Origin: Balneola sp. | Lineage (GTDB): Bacteria; Bacteroidota; Rhodothermia; Balneolales; Balneolaceae | Length of the DNA stretch: 64,000 nt | Direction: 5' to 3' | Assembly (NCBI GenBank): GCA_002696035.1 | Contig: NZQV01000006.1 | Location: forward strand, 186,001-250,000 | Part shown: piece after piece, positions 37,209-47,392 of the stretch | How the letters are laid out: the number at the start of each line of letters is the position of its first letter | Numbering within the stretch: the first letter of the stretch is position 1 | The notes under the pieces: model-generated | What the model saw: only the letters and a program-made list of their open reading frames with translations | What the model was told of the DNA's origin: nothing | Databases searched by the model: none | Translations under genes and position numbers: made by a program

Positions 37209-39224
37209 TTACTCTTCTTCGTCTGATTTTTCTTCTTCTTCAGATTCATCTTCATCTTTAGAAGTTTTCTTGGCTTTGGCTGCATCGGCTTTTTGTTGAG
37301 CTTCTGCTTTCTCTTTTTCTTCCATATCGGCTTTAAGAGCTGCCAGTCCAGACATTTCACCAAGTGTAGGTGCTCCAGTTTCCATACCGGATTCTTCTAC
37401 TTTCTTCTTGGCTTTTTTGGCTTTGTTCTTGTCAGAATCAAGCTGACTGAGTTCGATGTTTTTACTTTGCTCATCGAAGTTCAAGACGAAAGCGTCTTCA
37501 ACTTTGTCGCCTTCCTTGTACTCAGCTTCAACTGATTTAGAATAATTCAGGAATGCTTCAACACCTAATGGAAGCTTCACAAATACGCCTTTGTCGGTAG
37601 TTTTAACTACTTCTCCTTCAACTTTGTTGCCGGGTGCGTATTCTTTAGCATATTTCTTCCAAGGGTTGTCTTCAACCTGCTTGTGGCCAAGAGTAATTCG
37701 ACGGTTGTCGAAGTCAATTCCCAGGATCACGATTTCGATTTCCTGATCTTTGTCAACCACTTCATTTGGATGATCAACTTTCTCAGTCCAGCTTAAGTCA
37801 GAAACGTGGATCAAGCCGTCAATACCGGGCTCGAGCTCAACGAATACACCAAAGTTGGTGAGGTTGCGAACAACGCCGGTGTGCTTGGAGCCAACCGGGA
37901 AGCGTTCTTCAATATCTGCCCATGGATCATCTTCAAGTTGTTTAACACCAAGAGAGATCTTCTTCTCTTCTTCGTTGATGTTCAATACAATACATTCTAC
38001 GATATCGTCCTTCTCGACTAATTGAGATGGATGCTTGATGTGCTGTGTCCAAGACATTTCAGAAATGTGGATCAGACCTTCAACACCTTTTTCAAGCTCA
38101 ATAAATGCACCGTAATCAGCGATAGATACTACACGACCCTGAACTTTCATTCCTTCAGGATACTTCTCGTTGATAGCTTCCCACGGGTGTGGTTGTAATT
38201 GCTTCAATCCAAGAGAAACACGTTTGCTCTTCTCATCAAAGTCGATAACAGCAACGTTCATGCGCTGATCGAGAGATACGATTTCGTTTGGATCGTCCAC
38301 ACGTCCCCAAGATAGGTCAGTGATGTGAAGCAGTCCGTCAACGCCACCAAGATCGATGAATACACCGAAGTCAGTAATGTTTTTAACGGCACCTTCAAGA
38401 ACCTGACCGGCTTCAATGGTTTCGAGAATTTCTTCACGCTGTTCTTCAAGATCAGACTCGATAAGAGCACGGTGAGAAACAACTACATTTTCAGCAGCCA
38501 TGTTGAGCTTAACAACCTGGAATTCCATGGTTTTGCCCACGTAGGCATCAAAGTCGCGAACAGGACGTACATCAATTTGTGAACCGGGTAGGAAAGCATC
38601 GATTCCCATAACATCCACAACCATACCACCTTTGATACGTCGTTTGATGTATCCTTCGATGATATCGCCATCGTCGTGAGAAGCTTCGATTTTCTCCCAG
38701 GCGTGCAGGATGTCTGCTTTGCGGCGAGAAAGGATCAGTTGTCCTTCTTTATCTTCAACTCGATCGAGGAATACATCGATCTCATCGCCGGGTTCCATTT
38801 CTTCCAGGGCTTCGTTAGAAAACTCATTAACCTGGATAATACCTTCCGATTTGAAGCCAATATCGACAACAACGTATTTCTCATCAACAGAAACTACACG
38901 GCCGGTAACAATTTCTTTTTCTTCAATTTCATTGAGCGTATTCTCATACATGCCCACCATTTCCTCGTATTCTTCATCAGAATACTCATCAGAAGGGCGC
39001 TGGAGATCTTCAATATTATATACTTCTCCTTCAACATCCCCGGAAAATACGTGCGTAAGAGTTTCTTCTCTCTCTCTTTCCTGCTCTTCAGCTACTTCAT
39101 CAGCAGCTTCAGTTTCAGAAGTTTGTGTTTCTTCAGCAGATTCTTCTGCCTGTACCGTGGTTTCTTCAACCTTCTCTTCGGTTGATTCCTGTCCTTGTTC
39201 TTCTTGTTTTGTTTCTTCAGTCAT
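37209..39224 (-). CDS. rpsA: 30S ribosomal protein S1
   Basis: A 671-residue protein with six S1 (OB-fold) RNA-binding domains starting near residues 100, 188, 268, 355, 440 and 525. They show the repeated motif GVVRNLTNFGVFVELEPG and its variants. Both ends carry long acidic, low-complexity extensions (about residues 1-85 and 600-671), larger than in E. coli S1. S1 helps the 30S subunit unfold and bind mRNA, which matters in a group where Shine-Dalgarno sequences are rare. It lies 59 bases after cmk, an ancient linkage. Confidence 0.96.
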   Translation of the reverse strand: MTEETKQEEQGQESTEEKVEETTVQAEESAEETQTSETEAADEVAEEQEREREETLTHVFSGDVEGEVYNIEDLQRPSDEYSDEEYEEMVGMYENTLNEIEEKEIVTGRVVSVDEKYVVVDIGFKSEGIIQVNEFSNEALEEMEPGDEIDVFLDRVEDKEGQLILSRRKADILHAWEKIEASHDDGDIIEGYIKRRIKGGMVVDVMGIDAFLPGSQIDVRPVRDFDAYVGKTMEFQVVKLNMAAENVVVSHRALIESDLEEQREEILETIEAGQVLEGAVKNITDFGVFIDLGGVDGLLHITDLSWGRVDDPNEIVSLDQRMNVAVIDFDEKSKRVSLGLKQLQPHPWEAINEKYPEGMKVQGRVVSIADYGAFIELEKGVEGLIHISEMSWTQHIKHPSQLVEKDDIVECIVLNINEEEKKISLGVKQLEDDPWADIEERFPVGSKHTGVVRNLTNFGVFVELEPGIDGLIHVSDLSWTEKVDHPNEVVDKDQEIEIVILGIDFDNRRITLGHKQVEDNPWKKYAKEYAPGNKVEGEVVKTTDKGVFVKLPLGVEAFLNYSKSVEAEYKEGDKVEDAFVLNFDEQSKNIELSQLDSDKNKAKKAKKKVEESGMETGAPTLGEMSGLAALKADMEEKEKAEAQQKADAAKAKKTSKDEDESEEEEKSDEEE

Positions 39225-39283
39225 TATGTTTGGTTATTGGTTTACCTCACAACTGACTTTCAATTGTGGGATAAGTTTAAGAT

Positions 39284-39949
39284 TTAAGTTTTCTGTTGTG
39301 AAATTAGTTGTTCGATCTTTTGGCTTATGAAAGCAACTTGCTCATCAAAGTTCATATCAGAGGTATCCACCAAAATAGCATCATCTGCTTGTTTCAGAGG
39401 ATCGGAACTACGATTTGAGTCAGTGGCATCTCTCTGGGCTATGTTCGCTTTTACTTCTTGCAGCGTAACATTTTTGCCCTGGGTTTTCACTTCTTCATAT
39501 CGTCGTTTTGCCCGCGTCTCCAAATCAGCCACCATAAAAAACTTAAGTGCTGCATCAGGAAAAACGGCCGTACCCAGATCTCTTCCATCGGCTATATATA
39601 TGTCAGACTTAACAACTTCTCGCATTAAATCATTTACATATTTACGCACATCAGGATTGGAAGCCACTTCGCTTACATGCTCAGAAACTTCCATAGATCT
39701 GATCTCATCACTCACTTCCTCGTTGTTGAGGAAGGCGTGAAACTTTCCATCTTTGAAATGAAATGAGATTTTACTTTCTTCCAAAAGGTCAAAGAACGTG
39801 TCGTAATTTTTGTCGGAATTCAAATAAACAAGAGTAGCCACGCGATACAACGCTCCTGAGTCAAGAAATTGAATCTGAAGTTGTGCCGCTACGGCTTTTG
39901 CTGTTGAACTTTTACCTGACCCTGCGGGCCCATCAATTACTACTATCAT
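39284..39949 (-). CDS. cmk: Cytidylate kinase
   Basis: A 221-residue CMP kinase. The P-loop is DGPAGSGKSSTAK (about residues 5-17) and the substrate motif DGRDLGTAVFPDA is present, as is the C-terminal RDATDSNRSSDPL typical of the enzyme. It phosphorylates CMP and dCMP. It is the first gene of the conserved cmk-rpsA pair and starts divergently from rpsT. Confidence 0.95.
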   Translation of the reverse strand: MIVVIDGPAGSGKSSTAKAVAAQLQIQFLDSGALYRVATLVYLNSDKNYDTFFDLLEESKISFHFKDGKFHAFLNNEEVSDEIRSMEVSEHVSEVASNPDVRKYVNDLMREVVKSDIYIADGRDLGTAVFPDAALKFFMVADLETRAKRRYEEVKTQGKNVTLQEVKANIAQRDATDSNRSSDPLKQADDAILVDTSDMNFDEQVAFISQKIEQLISQQKT

Positions 39950-40078
39950 AACAGATCAGCTAAAATAAAGTTATCTGCTTTATTATTCAATCATTTCTTG
40001 TTTAATATTTTCATAACTCTTAATTTTGGTTTCTCGATAAAAATCGGGTAATAACAATTCATAAAGCACCGTTTACCA

Positions 40079-40330
40079 ATGCCAATTACAAAACAAGCAA
40101 AAAAACGAGTTCGTCAGGCTGAGAAAAACAGAAAGCACAATCGTGCACGCCGCTCTAAAATGAGAGAACTGGTTAAGAATGTATATGACATCACCGACAA
40201 AGCAGAAGCGGAAAAAGCGCTGAAAGATGCTGTTTCTTTTCTTGACCGCATGAGCGTTAAAGGAATTATTCATAAGAATAACGCCGCTCGCAAGAAAGCT
40301 CAGCTAACCAAGTACGTTAACAATCTTTAA
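40079..40330 (+). CDS. rpsT: 30S ribosomal protein S20
   Basis: An 83-residue, very basic, three-helix protein. It shows the S20 pattern AKKRVRQAEKNRKHNRARRSKM near the start and KGIIHKNNAARKKAQL near the end. It binds 16S rRNA early in 30S assembly. A TTTG (40025-40028)-N20-TA candidate promoter lies upstream, with a weak -7 box. gpmI starts 17 bases after its stop. Confidence 0.95.
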   Translation: MPITKQAKKRVRQAEKNRKHNRARRSKMRELVKNVYDITDKAEAEKALKDAVSFLDRMSVKGIIHKNNAARKKAQLTKYVNNL

Positions 40331-40347
40331 AGTTTAGCACCTATAGG

Positions 40348-41868
40348 ATGGCCAATCCCGAATCAAAAGCATTACTCGTTATATTAGATGGATTCGGGTT
40401 GGCTGAAGATCCGAATGTCAGTGCTGTAGATAAAGCTGACACTCCTTTCATCGATTCACTCTTCAAAAACAATCCTCATTCCAAACTCTCTGCCAGCGGA
40501 GAAAATGTAGGTCTTCCGGATGGACAGTTTGGAAATTCCGAAGTCGGACACCTTAATATTGGTGCCGGCCGTATTGTTTGGCAAGAACTTTCCCGAATTA
40601 ACAAGGCCATTAAAGATGGCTCATTCTTTAAGAATGAAGAACTGCTTGCAGCTGTGGAAAAAGCCAAGCCCCGAAATAAAATTCATATCATGGGATTATT
40701 TTCGGACGGAGGTGTTCACAGCCATAACGAGCATTTGTTTGCCCTACTTGAGCTCTGCAAAAAACATGACATTGATAACGTAAATGTACATGCGTTTACA
40801 GATGGTCGCGATACCAACCCCGATGGAGGTATTGAATATGCCCGGGAGTTTGAGGCCAAAGCAAAAGAGGTCGGAGTTGGAAAACTGGCTTCAGTTATAG
40901 GAAGATACTATGCAATGGACCGTGATAACCGATGGGAGCGTATCAAACTTGCCTACGATTTACTGGTTCATGGAGAAGGGGAACGCTTTAACTCAGCCGA
41001 GGAAGCTTTTCAGACATCCTATCAAAATGGTGTGACCGACGAGTTCATTAAACCCATTCTGCTGGATGATACTGCAGATTCCCGCATCGAAAAAGGCGAT
41101 GTTGTTATCTTCTACAATATTCGTGGAGATCGTGCACGCCAAATTTCCCGCGCTCTTAACGAGCCAGATTTTAATGAATTTGACGTCGAAGACCTCGACC
41201 TACACTATACAACATTTACTGCTTACGATAAGACGTTCGATTTTGCACGCGTTGCTTACCCCCCGCAAGATCTTAAGAATACGATGGGTGAATGGATAAG
41301 CAAGCAAAGACTTAAGCAGTTCCGTATTGCCGAAACGGAAAAATATCCTCATGTAACCTATTTCTTTAACGGAGGCGTTGAAACACCGAATGAGGGTGAA
41401 GACCGGAATGTAATTCCAAGCCCAAAAGTGGCCACTTACGACCTTCAACCCGAAATGAATGCTGATCAGGTGGCTGATTCACTGATCGAGAATCTAAGCT
41501 CAGATAAATATCATTTTGTAGTGCTCAATTTTGCCAACCCTGATATGGTAGGCCATACCGGCGTAATGGAAGCGGCCATCAAAGCAGTCGAAACCATTGA
41601 CACACAACTCAAGAGAGTTATGGAAACCGCCAACAAACACGAATATCGTACCCTGATAATTGCAGATCATGGCAACGCTGACCAAATGATCAAAGAAGAT
41701 GGAAGCCCGCATACCGCACATACCACCTCTTTGGTTCCGGCAATTGTGGTGAATTATCCCGGAAAAATTGATCTGAAGGATGGTATCCTTGCTGATGTTT
41801 CTCCTACACTTCTGAAGCTAATGGGGCTCGAAAAACCGGATGACATGACCGGTTCGCCATTATTTTAA
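40348..41868 (+). CDS. gpmI: 2,3-bisphosphoglycerate-independent phosphoglycerate mutase
   Basis: A 506-residue alkaline-phosphatase-superfamily enzyme with two metal ions. The catalytic Ser64 is in GNSEVGHLNIGAG, Asp14 in LDGFG, and metal ligands in FTDGRDTNP and ADHGNADQM. It interconverts 3- and 2-phosphoglycerate in glycolysis and gluconeogenesis, which fits with pckA elsewhere in the window. It is probably transcribed with rpsT. The 144 bases after it, before clpC, contain no clear terminator, so clpC might share its transcript. Confidence 0.96.
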   Translation: MANPESKALLVILDGFGLAEDPNVSAVDKADTPFIDSLFKNNPHSKLSASGENVGLPDGQFGNSEVGHLNIGAGRIVWQELSRINKAIKDGSFFKNEELLAAVEKAKPRNKIHIMGLFSDGGVHSHNEHLFALLELCKKHDIDNVNVHAFTDGRDTNPDGGIEYAREFEAKAKEVGVGKLASVIGRYYAMDRDNRWERIKLAYDLLVHGEGERFNSAEEAFQTSYQNGVTDEFIKPILLDDTADSRIEKGDVVIFYNIRGDRARQISRALNEPDFNEFDVEDLDLHYTTFTAYDKTFDFARVAYPPQDLKNTMGEWISKQRLKQFRIAETEKYPHVTYFFNGGVETPNEGEDRNVIPSPKVATYDLQPEMNADQVADSLIENLSSDKYHFVVLNFANPDMVGHTGVMEAAIKAVETIDTQLKRVMETANKHEYRTLIIADHGNADQMIKEDGSPHTAHTTSLVPAIVVNYPGKIDLKDGILADVSPTLLKLMGLEKPDDMTGSPLF

Positions 41869-42012
41869 TTTGCTCGGTACGCATTTAGTTTGCATTTACT
41901 TTTCCTCGCTACTACCTTCAAGTAGTAATGAACTAAAGCAGTGTTTTACACGTTTTTTCTACCTGAATCACCAAAGAAATTTATTTAAAAAAACACTAAA
42001 GGAACTTGTCAG

Positions 42013-44592
42013 ATGGAGGGAAACTTTTCAAGCAAAGTCCGGGATGTTATCACATTTAGTCGCGAGGAAGCTCTGCGGCTTGGACATGATTACATCGGGA
42101 CGGAGCACTTAATATTAGGTATTGTTCGTTTGGGAGATGGCGTCGCAGTTCGAATTTTAAAAAATCTGGATTGTGATCTTTTCAAACTCAAAAAAACTAT
42201 TGAAGATACCGTAAGAGGTACAGGAGGATCCGTTCAGGTCGGTAATATTCCGCTCACCAAACAAGCTGAAAAAGTTTTACGGATCACTTACCTCGAGGCC
42301 AAACTGTATAAAAGTGATACCATTGGAACTGAGCATCTTTTATTATCCCTGCTCAGAGATGATGAGAATATTGCTGCACAGATCTTACAGCAGTTTAGTA
42401 TTTCCTATGATGCAGTTCGTGAAGAACTGGATCTTATTATTTCAGGAAAATCACGGGAAGAGCAGAATGACTCCTCTTCTATGACCGCCAGTGCTTCCAC
42501 TTCAAAGGGATCGTCATCCGGTTCCGGGAGCTCAAGAGAAAAGAAAATGGAAAAATCAAAAACACCGGTTCTCGACAACTTTGGCCGAGACCTTACTGAA
42601 ATGGCCGAAGAAGGCCGCCTCGATCCAATAATTGGTCGGGAAAAGGAAATTGAACGCGTGGCCCAGGTGCTGAGCCGTCGCAAGAAAAACAATCCTGTTC
42701 TTATTGGGGAACCCGGGGTTGGTAAAACAGCCATCGCAGAAGGTTTGGCTACCCGTATTATTGAACGAAAAGTATCGCGCGTGCTCTACGACAAACGTGT
42801 AATCGCTTTGGATCTTGCTGCTTTGGTAGCTGGAACTAAATATCGTGGACAGTTTGAAGAACGCATGAAAGCCGTGATGACAGAGCTTGAGAAAACGGAA
42901 GATGTGATTCTCTTTATTGATGAACTGCATACGATAGTTGGAGCCGGTGGAGCAAGTGGCTCACTCGATGCATCCAACATGCTAAAACCTGCCCTTGCCC
43001 GTGGAGATGTACAGGCAATTGGTGCAACTACGTTGAACGAATATCGACAGTTTATAGAGAAGGATGGCGCTCTGGAGCGTCGTTTCCAGAAAATAATGGT
43101 TGACCCAACCACACCAGAGGAAACCATAGATATTCTCAATCAAATTAAATCTAAATATGAGAAGCACCACAGCGTTCGCTTTACAGATGATGCCATTCAG
43201 GCCTGTGTAAAACTAACCGACCGCTATGTGACCGATCACTTCCTCCCCGATAAAGCCATTGATGCTTTGGATGAGGCCGGTGCCCGAGTTCACCTTTCAA
43301 ATATCACGGTTCCTCAAAATATCATTGACCTTGAGGAAGAGATCGAGACTACCAGCGAAGAGAAAAACTCGATGGTTAAAAAGCAGCGCTTTGAAGAAGC
43401 TGCGCGTCTTCGTGACAAAGAAAAACGACTGATCGAAGATCTTGAGATGGCTCAGCGTGAATGGGAGAAAGAGTCTGAGAACATTGTTTACGATGTTAAT
43501 GAAGAAGATGTTGCCTCTGTGATCGCTATGATGAGTGGTGTTCCTGTAAACAAGATCACCCAGAAAGAGGGACAAAAACTTCTGAAGATGAAGGAAAGTC
43601 TTTCTGGCAAGGTGATCGGACAGGAAGAAGCTATTGTCAAGCTTACCAAAGCCATTCAAAGAACACGTGCGGGACTTAAAGATCCTTCGCGACCCATTGG
43701 CTCATTTATCTTCCTTGGTCCTACCGGGGTTGGTAAAACCGAAATGGCCAAGGTTCTATCCAGATATTTATTTGACAAAGAAGACACCCTCATCCGAATT
43801 GACATGAGTGAGTATATGGAGAAATTCTCCGTATCTCGTTTAGTTGGAGCTCCTCCGGGCTATGTTGGTTATGAAGAAGGCGGTGTTCTTACAGAGAAAG
43901 TAAGACGCAAACCATACAGTGTGGTTCTTCTTGATGAAATTGAGAAAGCACACCCGGATGTATTCAACATTTTGCTCCAGGTACTTGATGATGGAATTCT
44001 GACAGATAGTCTTGGACGCCGGGTCGATTTCCGAAACACCATTATCATCATGACTTCAAATATTGGAGCCCGTGATATACGTAATATGGGCAAAGGCATT
44101 GGTTTTGATACCGATGATTCTGCCTTCGATTACGCGAAGATGAAATCAACCATACAGGATGCGCTTAAGAAAGTGTTCAATCCTGAGTTTTTGAATCGCA
44201 TTGATGATGTCATCACTTTCAAACCATTGGAGAAAGTGGATATCCACAAGATCATCGATATTATGAACGAAGATCTGTTCAAGCGTATCAAAGAGCTTGG
44301 TTACACCGTGGAAGTTACCGAAGCGGCGAAAGAGTTCATCACAGATAAAGGTTTCGATCAGAAATACGGAGCCCGACCTCTGAAGCGAGCTATTCAGAAA
44401 TATATTGAAGATCCACTCGCTGAAGAGTTACTTGAAAACGAACATAACGAAGGTTCGGTCATCAAGATCAAGATGAATAAATCTCGAGATGGATTAGCCT
44501 TTGACTGGGACGAAGCTGCGGCTAAAGCCAGTGGAAACGGGGAACAATCTGAAGAGGAAGATACCTCAGAAGAGAAACCCAAAGAAGCCTAG
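42013..44592 (+). CDS. clpC: ATP-dependent Clp protease ATP-binding subunit ClpC
   Basis: An 859-residue Hsp100 unfoldase. The double Clp N-domain is at about 1-145, followed by a Ser-rich linker. AAA-1 has P-loop GEPGVGKTA near 231, a UVR domain lies at about 430-465 ([17 protein letters not shown]), and AAA-2 has P-loop GPTGVGKTE near 570. The UVR motif and the N-domain separate ClpC from ClpA/ClpB. It delivers proteins to ClpP. A small hairpin (41910-41927) and AT-rich stretches precede it but no operator is evident. A strong terminator follows. Confidence 0.96.
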   Translation: MEGNFSSKVRDVITFSREEALRLGHDYIGTEHLILGIVRLGDGVAVRILKNLDCDLFKLKKTIEDTVRGTGGSVQVGNIPLTKQAEKVLRITYLEAKLYKSDTIGTEHLLLSLLRDDENIAAQILQQFSISYDAVREELDLIISGKSREEQNDSSSMTASASTSKGSSSGSGSSREKKMEKSKTPVLDNFGRDLTEMAEEGRLDPIIGREKEIERVAQVLSRRKKNNPVLIGEPGVGKTAIAEGLATRIIERKVSRVLYDKRVIALDLAALVAGTKYRGQFEERMKAVMTELEKTEDVILFIDELHTIVGAGGASGSLDASNMLKPALARGDVQAIGATTLNEYRQFIEKDGALERRFQKIMVDPTTPEETIDILNQIKSKYEKHHSVRFTDDAIQACVKLTDRYVTDHFLPDKAIDALDEAGARVHLSNITVPQNIIDLEEEIETTSEEKNSMVKKQRFEEAARLRDKEKRLIEDLEMAQREWEKESENIVYDVNEEDVASVIAMMSGVPVNKITQKEGQKLLKMKESLSGKVIGQEEAIVKLTKAIQRTRAGLKDPSRPIGSFIFLGPTGVGKTEMAKVLSRYLFDKEDTLIRIDMSEYMEKFSVSRLVGAPPGYVGYEEGGVLTEKVRRKPYSVVLLDEIEKAHPDVFNILLQVLDDGILTDSLGRRVDFRNTIIIMTSNIGARDIRNMGKGIGFDTDDSAFDYAKMKSTIQDALKKVFNPEFLNRIDDVITFKPLEKVDIHKIIDIMNEDLFKRIKELGYTVEVTEAAKEFITDKGFDQKYGARPLKRAIQKYIEDPLAEELLENEHNEGSVIKIKMNKSRDGLAFDWDEAAAKASGNGEQSEEEDTSEEKPKEA

Positions 44593-44617
44593 ATAAAAAA
44601 AGGCCCTTAAAAATATC

Positions 44618-44656
44618 AAAGCCCTGCTATCATTTGGATATGCAGGGCTTTTTTGT
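44618..44656 (+). terminator. Intrinsic terminator of clpC
   Basis: The nine-base perfect stem AAGCCCTGC (44619-44627) pairs with GCAGGGCTT (44642-44650) and is followed by TTTTGTTT. It lies 26 bases after the clpC stop and also faces the convergent secreted propeller gene. Confidence 0.85.
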
Positions 44657-44696
44657 TTGAATTTGTTTCCTATTAAGCTTTAGAAGTTATCTAGAT

Positions 44697-45773
44697 TTAA
44701 AATCTAACTGACACATTCAAGATCTTATTCCAACCGGAAAACGTATAAGTATTCCTCGCTGTGCGTTCCATCGAAATATCAAAAAAGTCTGAATTACCAA
44801 TACGACCTGTATATTCTTGTCTCTCAATAGAGCGGGCCGCAAGATTTATAGCGTGAAACTCTACGTTTGACAGAACCTCTCCGTTTCTGTCTGCTGTAAC
44901 AGCGATAATATTCTCATCTTCAGGTACGTAAGCCGCATATTGAAGGATATTCCGAAAACTCGTACTTCCCTCCCGCTCTCCTGAGATCACAGAATATATT
45001 CCCACACGACTGTTTGAACGGATCGTTATAAATCGTGCATCCGGAGAAAACGTAACATCCTCTATATTTTGGTTGAATGTAAATTCACCCAGTTCATTCC
45101 CGAACCGATCAACAATTGATACCTGATCATCAGATCCCTGAGCAACTGAAACAACAGCCACAAACTGTCCGTCTTCAGATACAGCCACATCTTTGATTGC
45201 ACGTTGAGAGTCATAAAAAATATTCGTCGCTACCCCCCTTTCGTCGATAACCCGAGCCCGAGATTGTTCAACACCATCACTAATAATCTTAGGGTTGTAG
45301 AGCACCACTGTTTTAAACATGCGGTCTGCAGCAAGCTCCGAAACTGACTCCCCTTCCGTACTCTGTGAGCTATTAGACACTGTGTTCTTAATACCCCCAT
45401 CCGGACCATAAAAAAGGAAGTTGGCAATATTCTCGCGGACGATGAAACCTCCGTTTGGTTCTACATAAAGCTTAAAAGAATCATCCCCGGGTTCGGCTTC
45501 ATAGGTCACTTCATTCAGCGAAGCACCGGCTCCTCCAAATAATTGCACTGAATTGCCTTCAAAAATAACAGAAACAGCAGAAACCGAACTTAAAGAAGCA
45601 TCAGCAGAACCATCCAATCCTCTCTCAGAAATATCAACCTGATGTCCTGCAACCAAAAACTGATCGCTGGAATGTCCCCTTGTACTTGCAGACTCTGAAA
45701 CACGAATGGATTGTGCATACAACTCTGAATAACAAAAAGATGCTATAACTAAACCTAAAACAATAAATCTCAT
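44697..45773 (-). CDS. Secreted WD40-like repeat protein of unknown function
   Basis: A 358-residue protein with a signal peptide (MRFIVLGLVIASFCYSELYAQ). The start at 45773 yields this signal; an open frame to 45845 is not used. The C-terminal half has WD40-like blade patterns (DVAVSEDGQFVAVVSVAQG, DVTFSPDARFITIRSNS), and the N-terminal half is a separate Ser/Gly-rich strand domain. There is no catalytic motif. The ending LNVSVRF suggests outer-membrane or surface localisation. Function unknown. Confidence 0.7.
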   Translation of the reverse strand: MRFIVLGLVIASFCYSELYAQSIRVSESASTRGHSSDQFLVAGHQVDISERGLDGSADASLSSVSAVSVIFEGNSVQLFGGAGASLNEVTYEAEPGDDSFKLYVEPNGGFIVRENIANFLFYGPDGGIKNTVSNSSQSTEGESVSELAADRMFKTVVLYNPKIISDGVEQSRARVIDERGVATNIFYDSQRAIKDVAVSEDGQFVAVVSVAQGSDDQVSIVDRFGNELGEFTFNQNIEDVTFSPDARFITIRSNSRVGIYSVISGEREGSTSFRNILQYAAYVPEDENIIAVTADRNGEVLSNVEFHAINLAARSIERQEYTGRIGNSDFFDISMERTARNTYTFSGWNKILNVSVRF

Positions 45774-45898
45774 GATGATGATTAAATAGTGGGTATTAAC
45801 CCTGCAAAGAAATGAATAAATGACCAAAAATGATACAGAAACCACCGTTTTTGTTTGTGATTACCTGAACTATCTAGTACCATCAAAAGAAAAATTCT

Positions 45899-47029
45899 GT
45901 GGTTTCATTCGTCAGTGTTTTCCCGCCTTACCGCGGTGGAATAGCAACCTTTAGTGATTATTTGTACCGGAACTTAAAGGATATAACTCAGGTAGAGGCT
46001 TTTAACTTTTCTCACCTTTATCCCAGCCTGCTCTTTCCCGGAAAAACACAGTTTGATACCACAAAAATGGATTCGGATTATGCACAAAGAGTTCTGCATG
46101 CTTGGAATCCATTCAATTGGAAAAAAGCAGCTGAACAAATTCTTAGCCCAAATCCCGATCAGGTCATTTTCAGCTATTGGCATCCCTTTTTTGCACCGGC
46201 ATTTCTGAAGGTCATTGGTCATATCCAAGAAAAAGCCTCAGCAACCTCCATTCATATTCTGGCACACAATGTGATGCCACACGAAAACTTCCCTTTCGGT
46301 GAAACCTTGTCTGGTAAGTTGCTCAACAAAGCAGATTCTGTAATTTTGCTTTCACAAAAAAGTTTAGAGGAAGCCTCTGCACTTGACCTCAATATTAACA
46401 TTAGTGTGTTGTTCCATCCCGTATATGAACAGTCATTTCCTTCCGATTCCAAACAAGAACTCAGAAAGAAATATGGTTTTAGCCAAGAAGATTTTATACC
46501 TCTTTTTTTTGGACTCATACGTCCTTATAAAGGGCTGGATCTGTTTATAGAAGCCCTGAATACGCTCGACCTTAATATGAATAATATCAAACCACTCATA
46601 GCAGGTGAGTTTTATACCGAAAAGGAGCCTTTGATATCAAATATCAGGGAGGATCATAAGGAAGACTATACAATCATCGACCGGTTTGTTAGCGACCACG
46701 AAATGGCTGAACTATTTACTCTCTCTGATATTTTGGTGATGCCTTACCGGTCTGCAACTCAAAGTGGAATTCTGGCCAATGCGATTAATTTTCACCTCCC
46801 TTCCATTGTTACCGACCTTAAGGGACTCACTGAACATGTAGAACACAAAAAAAACAGCTGGATCATTTCTCAAAATAACACTTCAGAACTTGCGGAAGCC
46901 ATCATTTCCCTAAAAAATTCAGCCCTAAGATCTGCGCTAAAAGAGGCTTTAATTCCGTTAAAAGAAGAACTGAGCTGGCATAGCTTCAGTCAGCAACTTC
47001 TGTCAGAAATATCTAAAGAAAAACCATAA
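45899..47029 (+). CDS. GT4-like glycosyltransferase
   Basis: A 376-residue GT-B enzyme. The N-terminus (FPPYRGGIATFSDYLYRNL) is the acceptor-side Gly-rich loop. The C-terminal half shows the nucleotide-sugar motifs FFGLIRPYKGLDLFIEAL and VMPYRSATQSGILANAI of GT family 4. It starts with GTG at 45899; an in-frame stop at 45875 and no ATG in between leave no alternative. There is no signal or membrane helix. It probably acts on exopolysaccharide, LPS or protein glycans. It stands alone upstream of the tRNA cluster. Confidence 0.82.
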   Translation: MVSFVSVFPPYRGGIATFSDYLYRNLKDITQVEAFNFSHLYPSLLFPGKTQFDTTKMDSDYAQRVLHAWNPFNWKKAAEQILSPNPDQVIFSYWHPFFAPAFLKVIGHIQEKASATSIHILAHNVMPHENFPFGETLSGKLLNKADSVILLSQKSLEEASALDLNINISVLFHPVYEQSFPSDSKQELRKKYGFSQEDFIPLFFGLIRPYKGLDLFIEALNTLDLNMNNIKPLIAGEFYTEKEPLISNIREDHKEDYTIIDRFVSDHEMAELFTLSDILVMPYRSATQSGILANAINFHLPSIVTDLKGLTEHVEHKKNSWIISQNNTSELAEAIISLKNSALRSALKEALIPLKEELSWHSFSQQLLSEISKEKP

Positions 47030-47034
47030 AAGTA

Positions 47035-47066
47035 TTTGCCTCCGAAATTAATCGTTCGTATTTTTG
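47035..47066 (+). promoter_or_regulatory. Bacteroidota-type promoter of the tRNA cluster
   Basis: TTTG (47035-47038), exactly 20 bases, then TATTTTTG (47059-47066) is a perfect match to the TTTG-N19-21-TAnnTTTG consensus of the primary sigma factor in Bacteroides-like bacteria. Transcription would start near 47073, about 17 bases before the tRNA-Pro gene. Confidence 0.65.
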
Positions 47067-47089
47067 GGATCTGTCTTGAAGACAGTAAC

Positions 47090-47163
47090 CGGGGAGTGGC
47101 GCAGTCCGGTAGCGCATTCGCTTTGGGAGCGAAGGGTCGCAAGTTCAAATCTTGTCTCCCCGA
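47090..47163 (+). tRNA. tRNA-Pro (TGG)
   Basis: A 74-base cloverleaf. The 7-base acceptor stem CGGGGAG/CTCCCCG (C1-G72 as usual in tRNA-Pro), anticodon stem TTCGC/GCGAA with loop TTTGGGA giving anticodon TGG, and T arm TTCAAAT are present. CCA is not encoded. It is the first gene of the cluster, and a strong hairpin terminator follows it at once. Confidence 0.95.
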
Positions 47164-47167
47164 CATC

Positions 47168-47210
47168 GAGATTTCCTGATTACATATATGATCAGGAAAT
47201 CTCACTTTTT
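47168..47210 (+). terminator. Terminator-like hairpin between tRNA-Pro and tRNA-Arg
   Basis: A perfect 13-base stem GAGATTTCCTGAT (47168-47180) with its inverted copy (47191-47203) has a ten-base loop and is followed by ACTTTTTTT. It starts five bases after the tRNA-Pro. It is unusual inside a tRNA cluster. Confidence 0.75.
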
Positions 47211-47230
47211 TTGACATAGTGTTAAGTTGA

Positions 47231-47304
47231 GCGCCCGTAGCTCAACTGGATAGAGCAACGCCCTTCTAAGGCGTAGGTTACAGGTTCGACTCCTGTCGGG
47301 CGTA
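47231..47304 (+). tRNA. tRNA-Arg (TCT)
   Basis: A 74-base cloverleaf: acceptor GCGCCCG/CGGGCGT (closing G1-U72 wobble pair), anticodon stem ACGCC/GGCGT, loop CTTCTAA with anticodon TCT, and T arm GGTTCGACTCC. It reads AGA codons. CCA is not encoded. It follows the hairpin after tRNA-Pro and a TTGACAT word (47211-47217), too close to the gene to be a simple -35 box for it. Confidence 0.93.
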
Positions 47305-47321
47305 CTAGCTTTTTTTTAAAA

Positions 47322-47392
47322 GGCGACATGGCCGAGTGGTTAGGCAGAGGTCTGCAAAACCTCGTACGGCGGTTCGAGTCCGCCTGTCGCCT
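47322..47392 (+). tRNA. tRNA-Cys (GCA)
   Basis: A 71-base cloverleaf: acceptor GGCGACA/TGTCGCC, short D arm, anticodon stem GAGGT/ACCTC with loop CTGCAAA giving GCA, and T arm GGTTCGAGTCC. U73 is the discriminator, as usual for tRNA-Cys. CCA is not encoded. An 8-base T tract precedes it (after tRNA-Arg) and another follows. Confidence 0.95.
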
